Source of the DNA: Papilionanthe hookeriana x Papilionanthe teres
Lineage: Eukaryota > Streptophyta > Magnoliopsida > Asparagales > Orchidaceae
Length of the DNA: 64,000 bases
NCBI GenBank assembly: GCA_022702705.1
Contig: CM040434.1
Location: 57,895,974-57,959,973, forward strand
Reading direction: 5' to 3'
The notes beneath the pieces are model-generated. The model worked only from the letters and a program-made list of their open reading frames with translations. It was not told the origin of the DNA and made no database searches. How positions within the stretch are numbered: the stretch's first letter is position 1; each line of letters opens with the position of its first letter. Both the position numbers and the translations under genes were made by a program. Below are positions 45,260 to 56,302 of the stretch, in pieces.

Positions 45260-48200
45260 AAATTATCTAAAGAATAAAATAGTCAATTTTTGACCTAATG
45301 ACCATTTATTGACCCAATAAGTCAATCTCTCACAACAATGTAAATTTTGTTCAAAATGGTCAATCCTTAACCCAATGACCAACCCATTGACACAACATGT
45401 CAACCTTTGACCAAAAAGTCAACTTTGGTCAAAATGATCAACGATTGAACAAATGGCATACCCATTGACTAAATAGGTCCACTTTTGACAAAAAAAGTCA
45501 ATTTTTAACCTAATGACCACCCATTGACCCAATAGGTCAACTTTTGATCAAAAAGTCAACTTTGGTTAAAATGGTCAATTTCTGACACAATGACCAACCC
45601 ATTGACCTAACATGTCAACTTTAGTCAAAATGGTTAATCTTTGACCCAATGACCCGATAGGTCAACTTCTGACAAAAAAGTCAAATTTGGTCAAAATAGT
45701 CAATTTTCGACATAATGACCAATTATTGACCCAAAAAGTCAATCTTTGACCAAAAAGTTAACTTTGGTCAAAATGGTCAATCCTTTACCCAATGACCACC
45801 TCATTGACCCAATAGGTCTACTACTGACCAAAAAGTCAACTTTAGTCAAAATGGTCAATCCTTGACCCAATGACCAACCCATTGACCTAACAGGTCAACT
45901 TTTGCCCAAAAAGTCAATTTTTGTCAAAATAGTCAATTTTTGACCTAATGACCACCCCATTGACCCAATAGGTTAACTTTTGACCAAAAAGTCAACTTTG
46001 GTCAAAATGGTCAATTTCTGACCCAATGACCACCCCATTGACCTAATGGGTCAACTTTTGACAAAAAAATTAATTTTGGTCAAAATAGTCAATTTTTGAA
46101 CTAATGACCAATTATTGACCAAATAAGGCAATCTCTGACCAAAAGGTCAACTTTGGTCGAAATGGTCAATCCTTGACCCAATGACCAAACCATTGACACA
46201 ATAGGTAATTTATTAATCCCAAAGTCAACTTTGGTTAAAATGGTCAATTTCTGACCCAATGACCAACTCTTTGACCCAATAGGTCAACTTTTGACCAAAA
46301 TGTCAACTTTGGTCAAAATGGTCAATCTTTGACCCAATGACCAACCTAGTGACCCAATAGGTCAACTTTTAACCAAAAAGTCAATTTGGGTCAAAATAGT
46401 TAATTTTTGAATTAATGACCAATTATTGACCCACTAAGTCAATCTCTGACCAAAAAGTCAACTTTGGTGAAGATGGTCAATCATTGACCCAATGACCAAC
46501 CCATTTACCCAATAGTTCAACTTTTAACCAAAAAGTTAACTTTGGTCAAAATGGTCAATTCTTGACCCACTCACCAACCCATTTACCAAATAAGTCAACT
46601 TTTGACCAAAAAGTCAATTTTGGTCAAAATAGTTAATTTTTGACCTAATGACCACCCCATTGACCCAATATGTCAACTTTGGTTAAAATGGTCAATTTAT
46701 GACCCAATGACCAACCCATTGACCCAATAGGTCAACTTTTTACCAAAAAGTCAACTTTGGTCAAAATGATCAATTTTCGACCCAATGACAAACCTATTGA
46801 TCTGATAGGTCAACTTTTGACCAAAAAGTCAATTTTAGTCAAAATAGTCAATTTTGACCTAGTGAACAATTATTGATCCAATAAGTCAATCTCTGACCAA
46901 AAAGTCAACTTTGGTCAAAATGGTCAATCCTTGACCCAATGACTAACCCATTGACCCAATAGGTTAACTTTTGACCAAAAGGACAACTTTGGTCAAAATG
47001 GTCAATCCTTGACCTAATGACCAACTCATTAACTTAATAGGTCAACATTTGAACAAAAAGTCAATTTTGGTCAATATAGTCAATTTTTGACCTAATGACC
47101 ACCACATTGATCCAATGGGTCAACTTTTGACCGAAAATTCAATTTGGGTCAAAATAGTCAATTTTTTACTTAATGAATAATTATTGACTCAATAACTCAA
47201 TCTCTGACAAAAAGTCAACTTTGGCCAAAATGGTCAATCCTTGACCTAATGACCCAATAGGTCAACTTTTGACCAAAAAGTCAATTTTGGTCATACTAGT
47301 CAATTTTTACCTTAATGAGCACCCATTGACGCAATACGTCAACTTTTGACCAAAAAGTCAACTTTGGTCAAAATGGTCAATGACCAACCCATTGACCCAA
47401 TAAGTCAACTATAACCAAAAAGTCAACTTTGGACAAAATGGTCAATCCTTAAACCCATGGCTAACCCATTGACCTAATATGTTAACTTCTAACCAAAATG
47501 TAAAATTTTATCAAAATAGTCAATTTTTTACCTAATGACTAGTTATTCACCCAATAAGTCAATCTCTGACCAAAAAGTCAACTTTAGCGAAAATGGTCAA
47601 TCCTGGACCCAATGACCAACCAATTGACCCAATCGGTCAACATTCGAACAAAAAGTCAACTTTGGTCAAAATGGTCAATCGTTGACCCAATGACCAACCC
47701 ATTGGCCCAATAGGTCAACTTTTTACCAAAAAGACAATTTTGGTCAAAATAGTGAATTTTTGACATAATGACCACCCCATTAACCCAATAGGTCAACGTT
47801 TAGCCAGAAAGTCAATTTTGGTTAAAATGACCAATTCTGACCCAATGACCACCCCATCGAGCCAATGTGTCAATTTTTGACTGAAAATTTAATTTTGATC
47901 AAAATAGTCAATTTTTGACCTAATGACCAATTATTGACCCAATAAGTCAATCTTTGACCAAAAAGTCAACTTTAGTCAAAATGGTCAATCCTTGACCCAA
48001 TGACCAACCCATTGACCTAATAGGTCAACTTTTGACTAAAAAGTCAACTTTTGACAAAATGGTCAATCCTTGACCCAATGAACCAATAAGTCAACTTTTG
48101 ACTAAAAAGTCAATTTTGGTCAAAATAGCCAATTTTTTACCTAATGACCACCACATTGACCCAATAAGTTAATCTCTGGCCAAAAAGTCAACTTTGGTCA

Positions 48201-48300
48201 AAATGGTGAATCCTTGACCCAATGACCAACCTAATGACCCAATAGGTCAACTTTTGATGAAAAAGTCAACTTTGGTCAATATGGTCAATTCTTGACCCAA
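45260..48300. repeat. 3 kb minisatellite, about 78 bp unit, dense in TTGACC/GGTCAA
   Basis: A diverged tandem array whose commonest unit starts GACCAAAAAGTCAACTTTGG and continues TCAAAATGGTCAATCCTTGA, CCCAATGACCAACCCATTGA and CCCAATAGGTCAACTTTT, about 78 bp; 3.04 kb implies roughly 39 units. Each unit has sub-repeats built on GTCAA and its complement TTGAC, so the array can also pair with itself. It abuts gag of D on the left and the truncated AlkB ORF of B on the right, so I cannot say which element it came from. Confidence 0.93.
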
Positions 48301-49515
48301 TTATCAATGCAGTGCTTTGCCACATCTGCACCATTTCCTTATAGTATGAGGACAGAGCCTACCGGTAGGGGTATCTCTACTGGCCCTCAAAATTCTCCGG
48401 GGCCAAGTATCCGTAGTTATGTCCCTAACATGATGTTGCTTTGGTTGATGAAGGAAACGGTGCAAAAGGGTCTCACAAAATCATGATGGTCCACGTGAGG
48501 TGGAATGCAATCTCCTTCCGCATAAATGTTGATTATGCAGCTGTTTGGTATGCAATCAGGTGGCAAGACTCGCCAAGCCACCATCCTCTTTATCATTTTC
48601 TTAATCAGAACTGGTAGTGGATCCGCTTCATCGTAGCGGAGTATCCCTAGCGGATTTCCTTTCTTGTCATCAGTAATCCTTGCCTCGTTTCTATTTCTTC
48701 AGCTCGGAGTAGGTCTTGCTTCGTAGTCGTCCTACACGACCCTGTTTCTTCAGCTCGTAGACGTAGTCCACAATCTCACTCTGCTCATTGTGAGAGAAGA
48801 CATCCGTATACAACTCTAGTCCTTTCAGGATGTTGACATACCTGCCTTGGATTCTTTGAAAGTATTCAAAATTTTGTTTCCGCACCCTCTGGATCATTTC
48901 CAACTCGTGCTCTGAAATTATCTGGAACTGTCGAGGTCTAGTGACGTACTGTGAGATGTACTGCTCCACACTAGCACGCTCTCCTGGAACCATTACTGTC
49001 TCAGGTGCAGGCTCTGTAGTAACCTCCTCTAGAACAACCTCTGCTATGGTGCTCCTGAGGGCTGGCCTCCTTGGGGCAACTGCTGCGGTCGTCGGAAATT
49101 CTTCCCTGTTCTGCTCTTCCGTCAATTTCTTCAGCATCTTGTGGATATGGCGATTCTTGTTTCTCCTTTGAGTTGGGGTCAAGGTGGCTCTCCTCTCCCC
49201 CTGAATTTCGGTAGGGACGGTGCTGACAAGCTTCCCTCCTGCTGCAGTTATTACTGATTTCATCTTGTGGTCGTCGATCGCGTTGATCTTCCTTTTCTGG
49301 TTTGCAATATGTTGAATTTTCTTGCTGAGTTTCATCACTGTCTTTCCATAGGACTCCCTGAGGTCTATAGTAGTCCAAACAGTCTCTTCATATTCTAGCT
49401 TCAGCTGTGCAAAGTCTGAGTCAACCTCGATCACAGCACCAGCTTTCAGCTCTTCTTCGTTAAGTGCAAGACTTACGCCATCTTTGAAAGAAAGGACCAG
49501 CCTCCCACTTGACAT
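48301..49515 (-). pseudogene. AlkB-like (ALKBH9/10-type) RNA demethylase ORF of Tat element B, 3'-truncated
   Basis: Opens at 49515 (MSSGRLVLSFKDGVSLALNE) four bases after a splice acceptor and is open for 274 codons to 48691. The N-terminal 170 or so residues are unlike known families but include a basic stretch (TPTQRRNKNRHIHKMLKKL). Then comes the ALKBH start (NILKGLELYTDVFSHNEQSEIVDYV). After a stop at 48690 and a short deletion of the GKGRVTIQFG block, the oxygenase core continues in frame: PPDCIPNSCIINIY, GDCIPPHVDHHDF, VRPFCTVSF, IPLPVGSVL, GNGADVAKHCI. Iron ligands are His 48495-48497, Asp 48489-48491 and His 48312-48314. In-frame stops are UAA 48417-48419, UGA 48387-48389 and UAA 48339-48341. 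The RxxxxxR end is lost at the minisatellite junction. Confidence 0.9.
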
Positions 49516-49519
49516 CTTC

Positions 49520-49545
49520 CTGCGAAAACAAGGAAGGGATCAGGG
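49520..49545 (-). promoter_or_regulatory. Predicted 3' splice site before the AlkB-like ORF (element B)
   Basis: On the minus strand CCTGATCCCTTCCTTGTTTT runs into CGCAG and GAAG-ATG. The branch-like CTGAT has its A at 49540 and the AG is at 49521-49520. It matches the site at 10991-11020 in element A in sequence and spacing although the surrounding spacer is diverged. Confidence 0.65.
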
Positions 49546-49810
49546 GCCAAATCAGAGAAGAACAAGAACAATAAGAATTTCCAATTCATTGTAATTTATT
49601 TTATTTTGTAAGTTTATTAAGAGAAGGAAAGATTTGATTTAGAGTTCGAAATTGGAACAAGTTTCAATTTTTATTTTATTTTAGAAAATTTCTTTTGGAT
49701 TTTGGTTTTAAAATTTATTATTATTATTATTATTATTTTGGGTTTGGACCCAGTTGCACGCAATTATCACGCCGGTGCTTCTACGAGCGAATGGTCCGCT
49801 CCTCGAAACA
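49546..49810 (-). other. Spacer between pol and the AlkB-like ORF in element B
   Basis: Noncoding, with a short (TAA)n run near 49718-49737 and the conserved ACTGGGTCCAAACCC block near 49741-49755 shared with A. Confidence 0.75.
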
Positions 49811-50680
49811 TCACGTCGCGTAATACTTCTTCTGATATCATCCGTTGATGGGAAGCATTGGTCGCTCTCCACGACAATCCACGAGTTGGTAGGAGCCTCC
49901 TGAGTAGACTTTCTTCACTACAAATGGTCCTCCCAAGTCTGTTCAAATTTACCTCCTATCTTGCGGTGTGCAAGAATAAGTCTTCTAAGAACGAGAACAG
50001 ATTCACCAACTCTAAAAGTTCTTGGGCGAACCAGCTTGTCGTGCGCCTGAATCATCTTGGCCTGATGCAGTTCGAGATTCTACTGCGCTGAAAGTCATTT
50101 TCCTTCCAAGCTTTCCAATTCTTCCAGTCTTAATCTAGCGTTCTCTTCTGCATTGATCTTATTTGCGACTGCAATTCTGAGTGATGGAAGCTGAACCTCC
50201 AAGGGCAAGACGGTTTCTGACCCGTACACTAGAGCGTAAGGTGTAGACTGAGTAGGTGTTATGAAAGTTGTTCTGTAGGCCCATAAGGCTTCCAATAACT
50301 TCTCGTGCCAATTTCTCTTGTTTTCGTCCAAAGTTTTCTTTAGAATTTGGATGAGATTTTTATTAAAAGTCTCGACCAAGCCGTTTTCTCTTGGGTAGTA
50401 GATCATCGAATAGTGCCAGTCTATCCCGTGCCTTCTGACAAAATTGTTGATCTTCGTGCTCTTGAAAGTAGACCCGTTATCCGAGATAATTTTGTGTGGT
50501 ATCCCGAATTGGTAGATGACTTGGTTCTTGAAGAACTATAACACGTGATGTGCTTTCACTTCTCTGAGCGGTATTGCTTCTGCCCATTTCGAAAAGTAGT
50601 CTATCGTTGCAAGGATGAAACAATGTCCTCTTGAAGAAGGCGGTTATATTGAATCCACGATATCTGTGCCCCAACACTCA
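49811..50680 (-). pseudogene. Tat/Ogre element B: integrase core and C-terminal region
   Basis: The clearest open part is 50406-50095 (NGLVETFNKNLIQILKKTLDENKRNW, ALWAYRTTFITPTQSTPYALVYG, LPLEVQLPSLRIAVANKI). Upstream in other frames are GTDIVD, DYFSKWAEAIPLREV and IISDNGS, giving D, D and E. After a stop at 50092 the C-terminal domain (VRPRTF-VGE, ILAHRKIGGKF) is frameshifted, and pol ends at 49811-49813. About 80-86% identical to element A by eye. Confidence 0.88.
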
Positions 50681-51338
50681 AATGGCCACGACGTGATTGT
50701 CGGATGTAGCACATTTGGAGTTTGATGTAGAACCACTCAATGCACTTGGCACTGGTGACAACTTTTGGCAACTTTCATGCAATCAGTCATCATTGAGGGT
50801 CAGTAGTACCCTAGTCTTTTAATTTTTATTTTCATCTTTGGACCTGACTGGTGAGCGCCACAAAGTCCTGAGTGCACTTCTTTAACAATTTCACGAGCCT
50901 CGGACCCACTCAGGCACCTTAGCCACATCTGGTCAAAAGACCTTCTGTCTAACGTATTATTTATTAATGTGTAAGACAGAGTTCTTTTCTTGATCTAATG
51001 GGCTAATGACTTATCGTCCGGTAGGTTTCCTGTTTGTAGGTAGTCCATTAATGGCTGCTGCCAATCTTCTGTAGCTTCTGTTACTGCTATAACTATTTCT
51101 ACTTCTCCAATCTACGCAAAGTGTCTATGTCAATCTATGATAGGACCTGTCGTCCCTGCACTGTCACTACAACTGACTCTTCCTGTAGACACGCGAACTC
51201 TTTTGCAAGTCAGGCCAAAAAGTCTCCAAGGACATTTTCTTCTCTGGGATTTTTATATATTGTCACATTTGGAATCTGCTCTAGCAATTTCATGGTATAC
51301 TGAAAGTACTGCTCGAGTCTTGGTTTCAGAATCTTGTA
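50681..51338 (-). pseudogene. Tat/Ogre element B: second RNase H end, linker and integrase zinc finger
   Basis: Degenerate region with the aRNH tail (ALADALA-like) and linker, then WLRCLSGSEAREIVKEVHSGLCGAHQSGPKM and CHQCQVH. The HHCC zinc ligands are all kept here, unlike in element A where the last Cys is Tyr. Confidence 0.85.
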
Positions 51339-51908
51339 CTATCCTACGACCTGCTGTATGATCAACTGCGAGTCACTGTAGATGTTGATATCTGTTATAC
51401 CCATCTGAATGGTCAGTTCCAGTCCGGTTATAAGGGCTTCATATTCTGCTTCGTTGTTCATACACGGTTCTGTTAAATGGTAGGAGTACCTTAACATTCC
51501 CCGCTCTGGTGTTATAAAGATTAGTCTGATTCCTGCCTTACCGGGCACTATCGTTTGCAATTCTTCGTCTCGCTGTGCTGATGATGCTCCGTCAAAGTAC
51601 AATCCACAACGTCGATCATCTGAGTCTTCTAAGCTCATTATATACTCGTCTGGCAAGTCGTCGTTGAGAGACGATTCTGCCGGTAAAGGGTGTGCTGCGA
51701 GAAAGTCTGCTAGGACTTGTCCCTTTATGGCACGAAAAAGAACAAAAGTTATATCGAATTGCAATAGTATCATTGACAAACTGGCAAGTCTGCCAGAAAG
51801 TGTCGGTCTGGTCATCAAATATTGCAATGGAATAACTCTCAAAATAAGGTTGACCTTACAAGAAAGCATGTAGTGCCTGAGCTTTTGAGCTGCAAAGACT
51901 AGGGCCAA
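51339..51908 (-). CDS. Tat/Ogre element B: first RNase H end and second RNase H, open 189 codons
   Basis: Reads from the end of the native RNase H (VFAAQKLRHYML, FVLFRAIKGQVLADFLAAHP) through the hinge PAESSLNDDLPDE to the archaeal-type RNase H. That domain has FDGASS, NNEAEYEALITGLEL and YSDSQLIIQQVVG, so the three catalytic acidic positions visible in this part are intact, in contrast to element A. It stops at 51339, before the last catalytic Asp. The hinge shows the unoccupied form of the site where the solo LTR inserted in A. Confidence 0.9.
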   Translation of the reverse strand: MALVFAAQKLRHYMLSCKVNLILRVIPLQYLMTRPTLSGRLASLSMILLQFDITFVLFRAIKGQVLADFLAAHPLPAESSLNDDLPDEYIMSLEDSDDRRCGLYFDGASSAQRDEELQTIVPGKAGIRLIFITPERGMLRYSYHLTEPCMNNEAEYEALITGLELTIQMGITDINIYSDSQLIIQQVVG

Positions 51909-52551
51909 ACAATGCTTCTCAATCGAAGGATACTTTACTTCCGTCGGAATTAGACGACGACTTAAGTAATAGAGAGCGTTTTCTTTACCCTCTTCTTGAC
52001 CTGGGCTAGTAGGGCCCCGAGGGAGTGGTCTAAAGCCGCGGTATAAAGTATCAACGGTTGACCCAAGATCGGGGCTGCTAAGACAGGAGGTGTCATTAGA
52101 TATCGTTTGATGTCATCGAAGGCATGTTGACATTTGGAGTCCCATGTAAACTTGGCATCCTTCTTAACCAAAGCAGAAAAAGGCTGACACCTTCCTGACA
52201 AATTCAAAATAAAGCGTCGAAGATATGCCAACTTCCTTTGAAAGGATCGTAGTTGTTTCAAAGTTTTGGGAGGTGGCATTTCTAAGATAGCTTTACTCTT
52301 CTCTGGATCGATTTCAATTCTGCGATGTCGGACAATAAATCCTAAGAATTTCCCAGAGGTGACGCCGAAGGCGCATTTCAGGGGATTCATCTTAAGGTTA
52401 AATTGTCTTAATCGCTCGAAAATAATTCTCAAATCATACAGGTGATCTTCCTTCAGTTTGCTTTTGATGACCACATCATCCACGTAGCACTCGACTTGGT
52501 TGTGAATGAGATTATCAAAAATCCTTGTCATTGCTCTTTGGTAAGTTGCCC
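51909..52551 (-). pseudogene. Tat/Ogre element B: reverse transcriptase (5'-truncated)
   Basis: From the inverted junction the frame reads ATYQRAMTRIFDNLIHNQVECYVDDVVIKSK (YVDD at 52475-52486), LKMNPLKCAFGVTSGKFLGFIV, PPPKTLKQLRSFQRKLAYLRRF, and RNase H start ILYTAALDHSLGALLAQ. A frameshift near 51970 separates it from the next part. The RT fingers are missing because element B is cut at the junction with C. Confidence 0.9.
52548..52551. other. Inverted junction between elements B (-) and C (+) with GCCC overlap
   Basis: Left of this point the minus strand encodes the middle of RT; right of it the plus strand encodes the integrase C-terminus. The bases GCCC can belong to either side, a 4 bp microhomology. 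Confidence 0.8.
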
Positions 52552-52784
52552 ATGATAATTTGGTCTGCCCGAGGTCGTTCAAAGTTGGTGACCTCGTGCT
52601 CATTCTTAGAAGGCCTATTCTTGCACACCAAAAAATAGGTGGAAAATTCAAACCAACCTGGGAAGGACCATTCGTGGTGGAGAAGAACTACACAGGAGGA
52701 TCTTACCAGTTGGTGGATTCTCAAGGGGATAGACCCATGTTGCCCATCAATGGACGATATTTAAAGAAATATTACGCGACATGA
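52552..52784 (+). CDS. Tat/Ogre element C: integrase C-terminal end
   Basis: An open 75-codon stretch (VCPRSFKVGDLVLILRRPILAH, GGKFKPTWEGPFVVEKNYTGGSYQLVDS, LPINGRYLKKYYAT) equal to the end of pol in A and ending at the natural stop. All upstream domains of this element are missing at the junction. It is a pol tail, not an independent gene. Confidence 0.88.
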
Positions 52785-52786
52785 AA

Positions 52787-53061
52787 AGACTGAAAAAAAA
52801 TGATATTCGTTCCAATATAGCTGTAGGGCTAGTGTCTGTGACTGGGTCCAAAATTTTGTAACAAAAAAAAATGATGATACAAAATAAAAGGATAAAAAAA
52901 ATGAAAATTGAAAATGAAATTAACCAAAAAGAAATGAAAATTGAAAATGAAATGGAAAGTCAAAACAAAATCAAATGAAGTGAAATGAAAAAAAAAGAAA
53001 TGAAAACAAATGAAAACAAATGAAACAAAGTCAAAAGTAAACAAAGTGAAATAACACAAAA
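52787..53061 (+). other. Element C: A-rich spacer in place of the AlkB ORF
   Basis: After the conserved GACTGGGTCCA block comes about 200 bp of AAATGAAAATTG-type A-rich repeats. No AlkB-like sequence is present between pol and the 3' repeats. Confidence 0.8.
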
Positions 53062-53506
53062 AAAAATTCTCTAAATTTCCATTTCCCTTCCGAGATATTT
53101 TTTCACATTCCATGAAATTCTGGGGTCGGAGCTTAGTCGTCCGATTTCCCAAAAATTCCTTAAATTTCCATCTTCCTTCTGAGATATTTTTTCACCTTCC
53201 AGGAAATTCTGGGGTCGGAGCTTAGTCGTCCGATTTCCCAAAAATTCCCTAAATTTCCATCTTCCTTCCGAGATATTTTTCCACCTTCCATGAAATTCTG
53301 GGGTCGGAGCTTAGTCGTCGGATTTCACAAAAATTCCCTAAATTTCCATCTTCCTTCCGAGATATTTTTCCGCCTTCCATGAAATTCTGGGGTCGGAGCT
53401 TAGTCGTCCAATTTCCCAAAAATTCCCTAAATTTCCATCTTCCTTCCGAGATATTTTTTCGCCTTCCATGAAATTCTGGGGTCGGAGCTTAGTCGTCCGA
53501 TTTCCC
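53062..53506 (+). repeat. Tandem repeat of about 89 bp, 5 copies (element C 3' region)
   Basis: Unit begins AAAAATTCCCTAAATTTCCA, includes CTTCCTTCCGAGATATTTTT and ends GGGGTCGGAGCTTAGTCGTC plus CGATTTCCC. Copies are highly alike, so amplification is younger than in the A array. Confidence 0.92.
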
Positions 53507-53534
53507 AAAAAAGAAAATTTTCCTTGAATTTCCG

Positions 53535-53760
53535 AGGTCGGTACCTAAATTCTGATTCTCATTTACGAGGCTGATACATAAAATCCAGTTCTCTCCCTCT
53601 GAGGTCAGTACCTAAATTCTGATTCTCATCTTGCCGAGGTCGGTACGTAAATCCCGACTTCCATTCCCGAGGCTGGTACCTAAATTCCAGTACTCATCCT
53701 TTCGAGTCAGTACCTAAATTCTGATTCTTTTCCTGTGAGTGGTACCGAAATTCCGATTTC
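53535..53760 (+). repeat. GAGGTCGGTACC-type tandem units (element C)
   Basis: Six or so diverged units of about 35-40 bp with the core GAGGTCGGTACCTAAATTC, homologous to the 32-33 bp repeat of element A at 13410-14020. Confidence 0.8.
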
Positions 53761-54154
53761 GCTTAAAATTTCAAATTCCCACAAATTCAAATCCTAAAAT
53801 TAAATTAAAAAAAAACAAAATTCCAAACATCAAATTCAAAACAAAATTTCAAACTAAAATTCAAGCGGAAACTTGGAATCAAATTCTTCGTTCCCCTCTT
53901 CAAATCAAATCGGTTCGGATTCCTTCAGAGTTTGGGAGCTTGAAATTCACAGCTCTAGATGAAAGGTATTCCATCCTCCTTTTTCCTAAGCGAGAGTCCT
54001 TGGATTTGAAGGTCTTCAACCAAAAAATCCCTAGCGGAAACTCACTTGCTAAACTCTTTGTTCTGTGTTGAGTTTTCACTCAGACAGTTGTGTTGGTCTT
54101 GTTGATCTCGTTGGTCAACACAAATACGTGCAGCGTGCTTCCTCAGCACACCAC
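53761..54154 (+). other. Element C 3' untranslated region
   Basis: No gene. Its last 90 bases are conserved with element A before the polypurine tract. Confidence 0.7.
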
Positions 54155-54172
54155 ACCTATTGGGAGTCCATT
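54155..54172 (+). promoter_or_regulatory. Polypurine tract region, element C
   Basis: ATTGGGAGTCCATT directly before TGTTGACC, as in element A. Confidence 0.7.
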
Positions 54173-55729
54173 TGTTGACCTCACTTTTCGTTGAGGTCTA
54201 TTATCTCTTTAGAATAGCCTATGTTCTAGCCATAGGACTCTCCTGGTGACTTTCTTAGAGGACTAGTCATGGAACCCTCCCCATAGAAATTCAAAACTCT
54301 TCTTGCTTCACTAGGGGTTTTCATATGCTTAAGGCCTAACCTCCACCTTTTGGTAGGAAAAAGGAAAGCATAAGGAATCATAGGGGAAGTCTCCTATAGG
54401 TGGTCACACCTTGGGATTTGCCCCGAGGGAGGTCTGGAGTTCACCACACACACACTTCACCACTCACATGCACACATTCCCCTAAACCTTTGGATACTCA
54501 TGTAGATGGTTCTTCTCAACTCTTAGCATCAGGCTAGGGTTTAACTAGTATCAATACATAGAGGACCAAATGTGAGTGACCCTTGGTCCATAGCTCAATT
54601 CAAACCATCTCATGACATTCATCTCAAACCAAGTTTCAATTTTCCAAAATTTAAAAAATTTGGCCCCTAACCTCCCAAAATGCCCTAAATTACCCAAAAT
54701 TCTTTAAATTCACCAAAATTCCCCAAAAATCATTCCAAAATATTCCTTACCACTCAAATTGACCATCCATGACCAAAAATTCCAAATTTTCCAAAAATAC
54801 CCCCCAATACCCTCCAAATACCCAAAATACCCTTTTAGCCAAAAAATCCAAAAATTCCAAAAAATTCTCAAAACATTCCATAAAATCTTAAAAATTCCCA
54901 ATTTTATTTTGTTCAACTACACCATAAGCCAATTTTGTAAATTTAACCCAATTTAAATCAAAAAACCCCAATTTGGCCTATGTAGTCCAAAAGTACCCAA
55001 ATCAAACTCAATCTTGACTCAATTGACCAAAATCTTGCCCAATTTCAATTCGACATCCCCAATATCAATCTAAACTAAATTCAAGCCCAATGTGTCCCAC
55101 ATTTGAATCCAATTCCACTTGAAATCCAAAATCTCCAATTTTGTCTAAATAATCCAAAATCCCCTAAATAAACCCAATGTCAATCAATTTCTCCCAAATT
55201 TCAATCCCAAACTCTTTATAACACCTCCTTAAACTGAATTGAATCATCAATTGTCCACAATTTGAGCTCAAGTCTTACCCAAATCCATTTTGGACCAAAA
55301 CCTCCAATTTTGACCCAAATTGAACACATGTCCTAAATCCACCAAATTGACCCTCTAAACTTTGTCAAAACCATTTCATGTCTTCATGAAAAATCTTTGA
55401 TACAACCAAATCTACACTATTGTTGAAGACCTCTGGACCTCATTCCCACTCAAACTCAAGATAACTTGACCCAAATCCAATATGGTCCAAAATAATCAAA
55501 AATCATATCCATACCAAAACTTGAACTTCCAAATGAGCTCAAAACCACTTTATGTTTTCATGAAAGATCTTCATTACAATCATGTGAACAATATTGATCA
55601 AGGTACTTGGGCTTCATTCAAGCTCTAACCCAAGTTAAGTCAACCCAAACCCAAATGAACCTAATTGAACTAATGATTCAAATCAAACCAAATTAAACCA
55701 AAATTAACCAAATTAACCTCATGGCATCC

Positions 55730-55734
<5 letters not shown>

Positions 55735-55798
<64 letters not shown>
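55735..55798. repeat. (TA)n microsatellite in the C LTR
   Basis: Uninterrupted TA run of more than 60 bp. Confidence 0.95.
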
Positions 55799-55804
<6 letters not shown>

Positions 55805-55968
55805 AAATAATAATAATAAATAAATAAATAAAATAAAATAAAAATATATCTCTCCCTCACCTCTCCCTCACCCTACCCGCCACCCTAATATAAAATAATA
55901 ATAATAAATAAATAAATAAAATAAAATAAAAATATATCTCTCCCTCACCCTACCCGCCACCCTAAGGC
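55799..55968. repeat. Direct duplication of about 85 bp in the C LTR
   Basis: The segment running AATATAAAATAATAATAATA to CCCTACCCGCCACCCT occurs twice in tandem with one short length difference. Confidence 0.85.
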
Positions 55969-56292
55969 CTACCCACCTCACCTCCTCCTTACCTTCACCA
56001 CACCTCCACCTCATCTCTCCCTTACTCCCTCTTTGACTCCTAGCCGTGAGCCTTCCCCATAAAATCCTCTCATAATCTCATTTTTACACTCTCTTACACA
56101 CTTACACACTCACTTCACTCACTTCACCATCCCACTCACTCACTTCCCCTCCTTAATTCCAAAACCGTGAGCCTCCTCCCTCCTCTCCTTCTTCTTCTTC
56201 CAAGCAAGCCACACCCAATCCCAACTCCTTCTAGCCGTGAGCTTCAACAAGGGCATCCCCTCTTCAAGTTTCTTCCATCAACTCCTCCAAAT

Positions 56293-56302
56293 CAAGGTAA
56301 GT
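56293..56302 (+). promoter_or_regulatory. Consensus 5' splice site in the C LTR
   Basis: CAAG-GTAAGT preceded by a C/T-rich, purine-poor leader containing several CCGTGAGC motifs. It is a perfect plant donor consensus and could pair with a downstream acceptor. Inference only. Confidence 0.45.

Noticed and set aside
45260..48300. CRISPR-like array
   Set aside because: The units are contiguous diverged tandem repeats without unique spacers, in plant DNA; it is a minisatellite.
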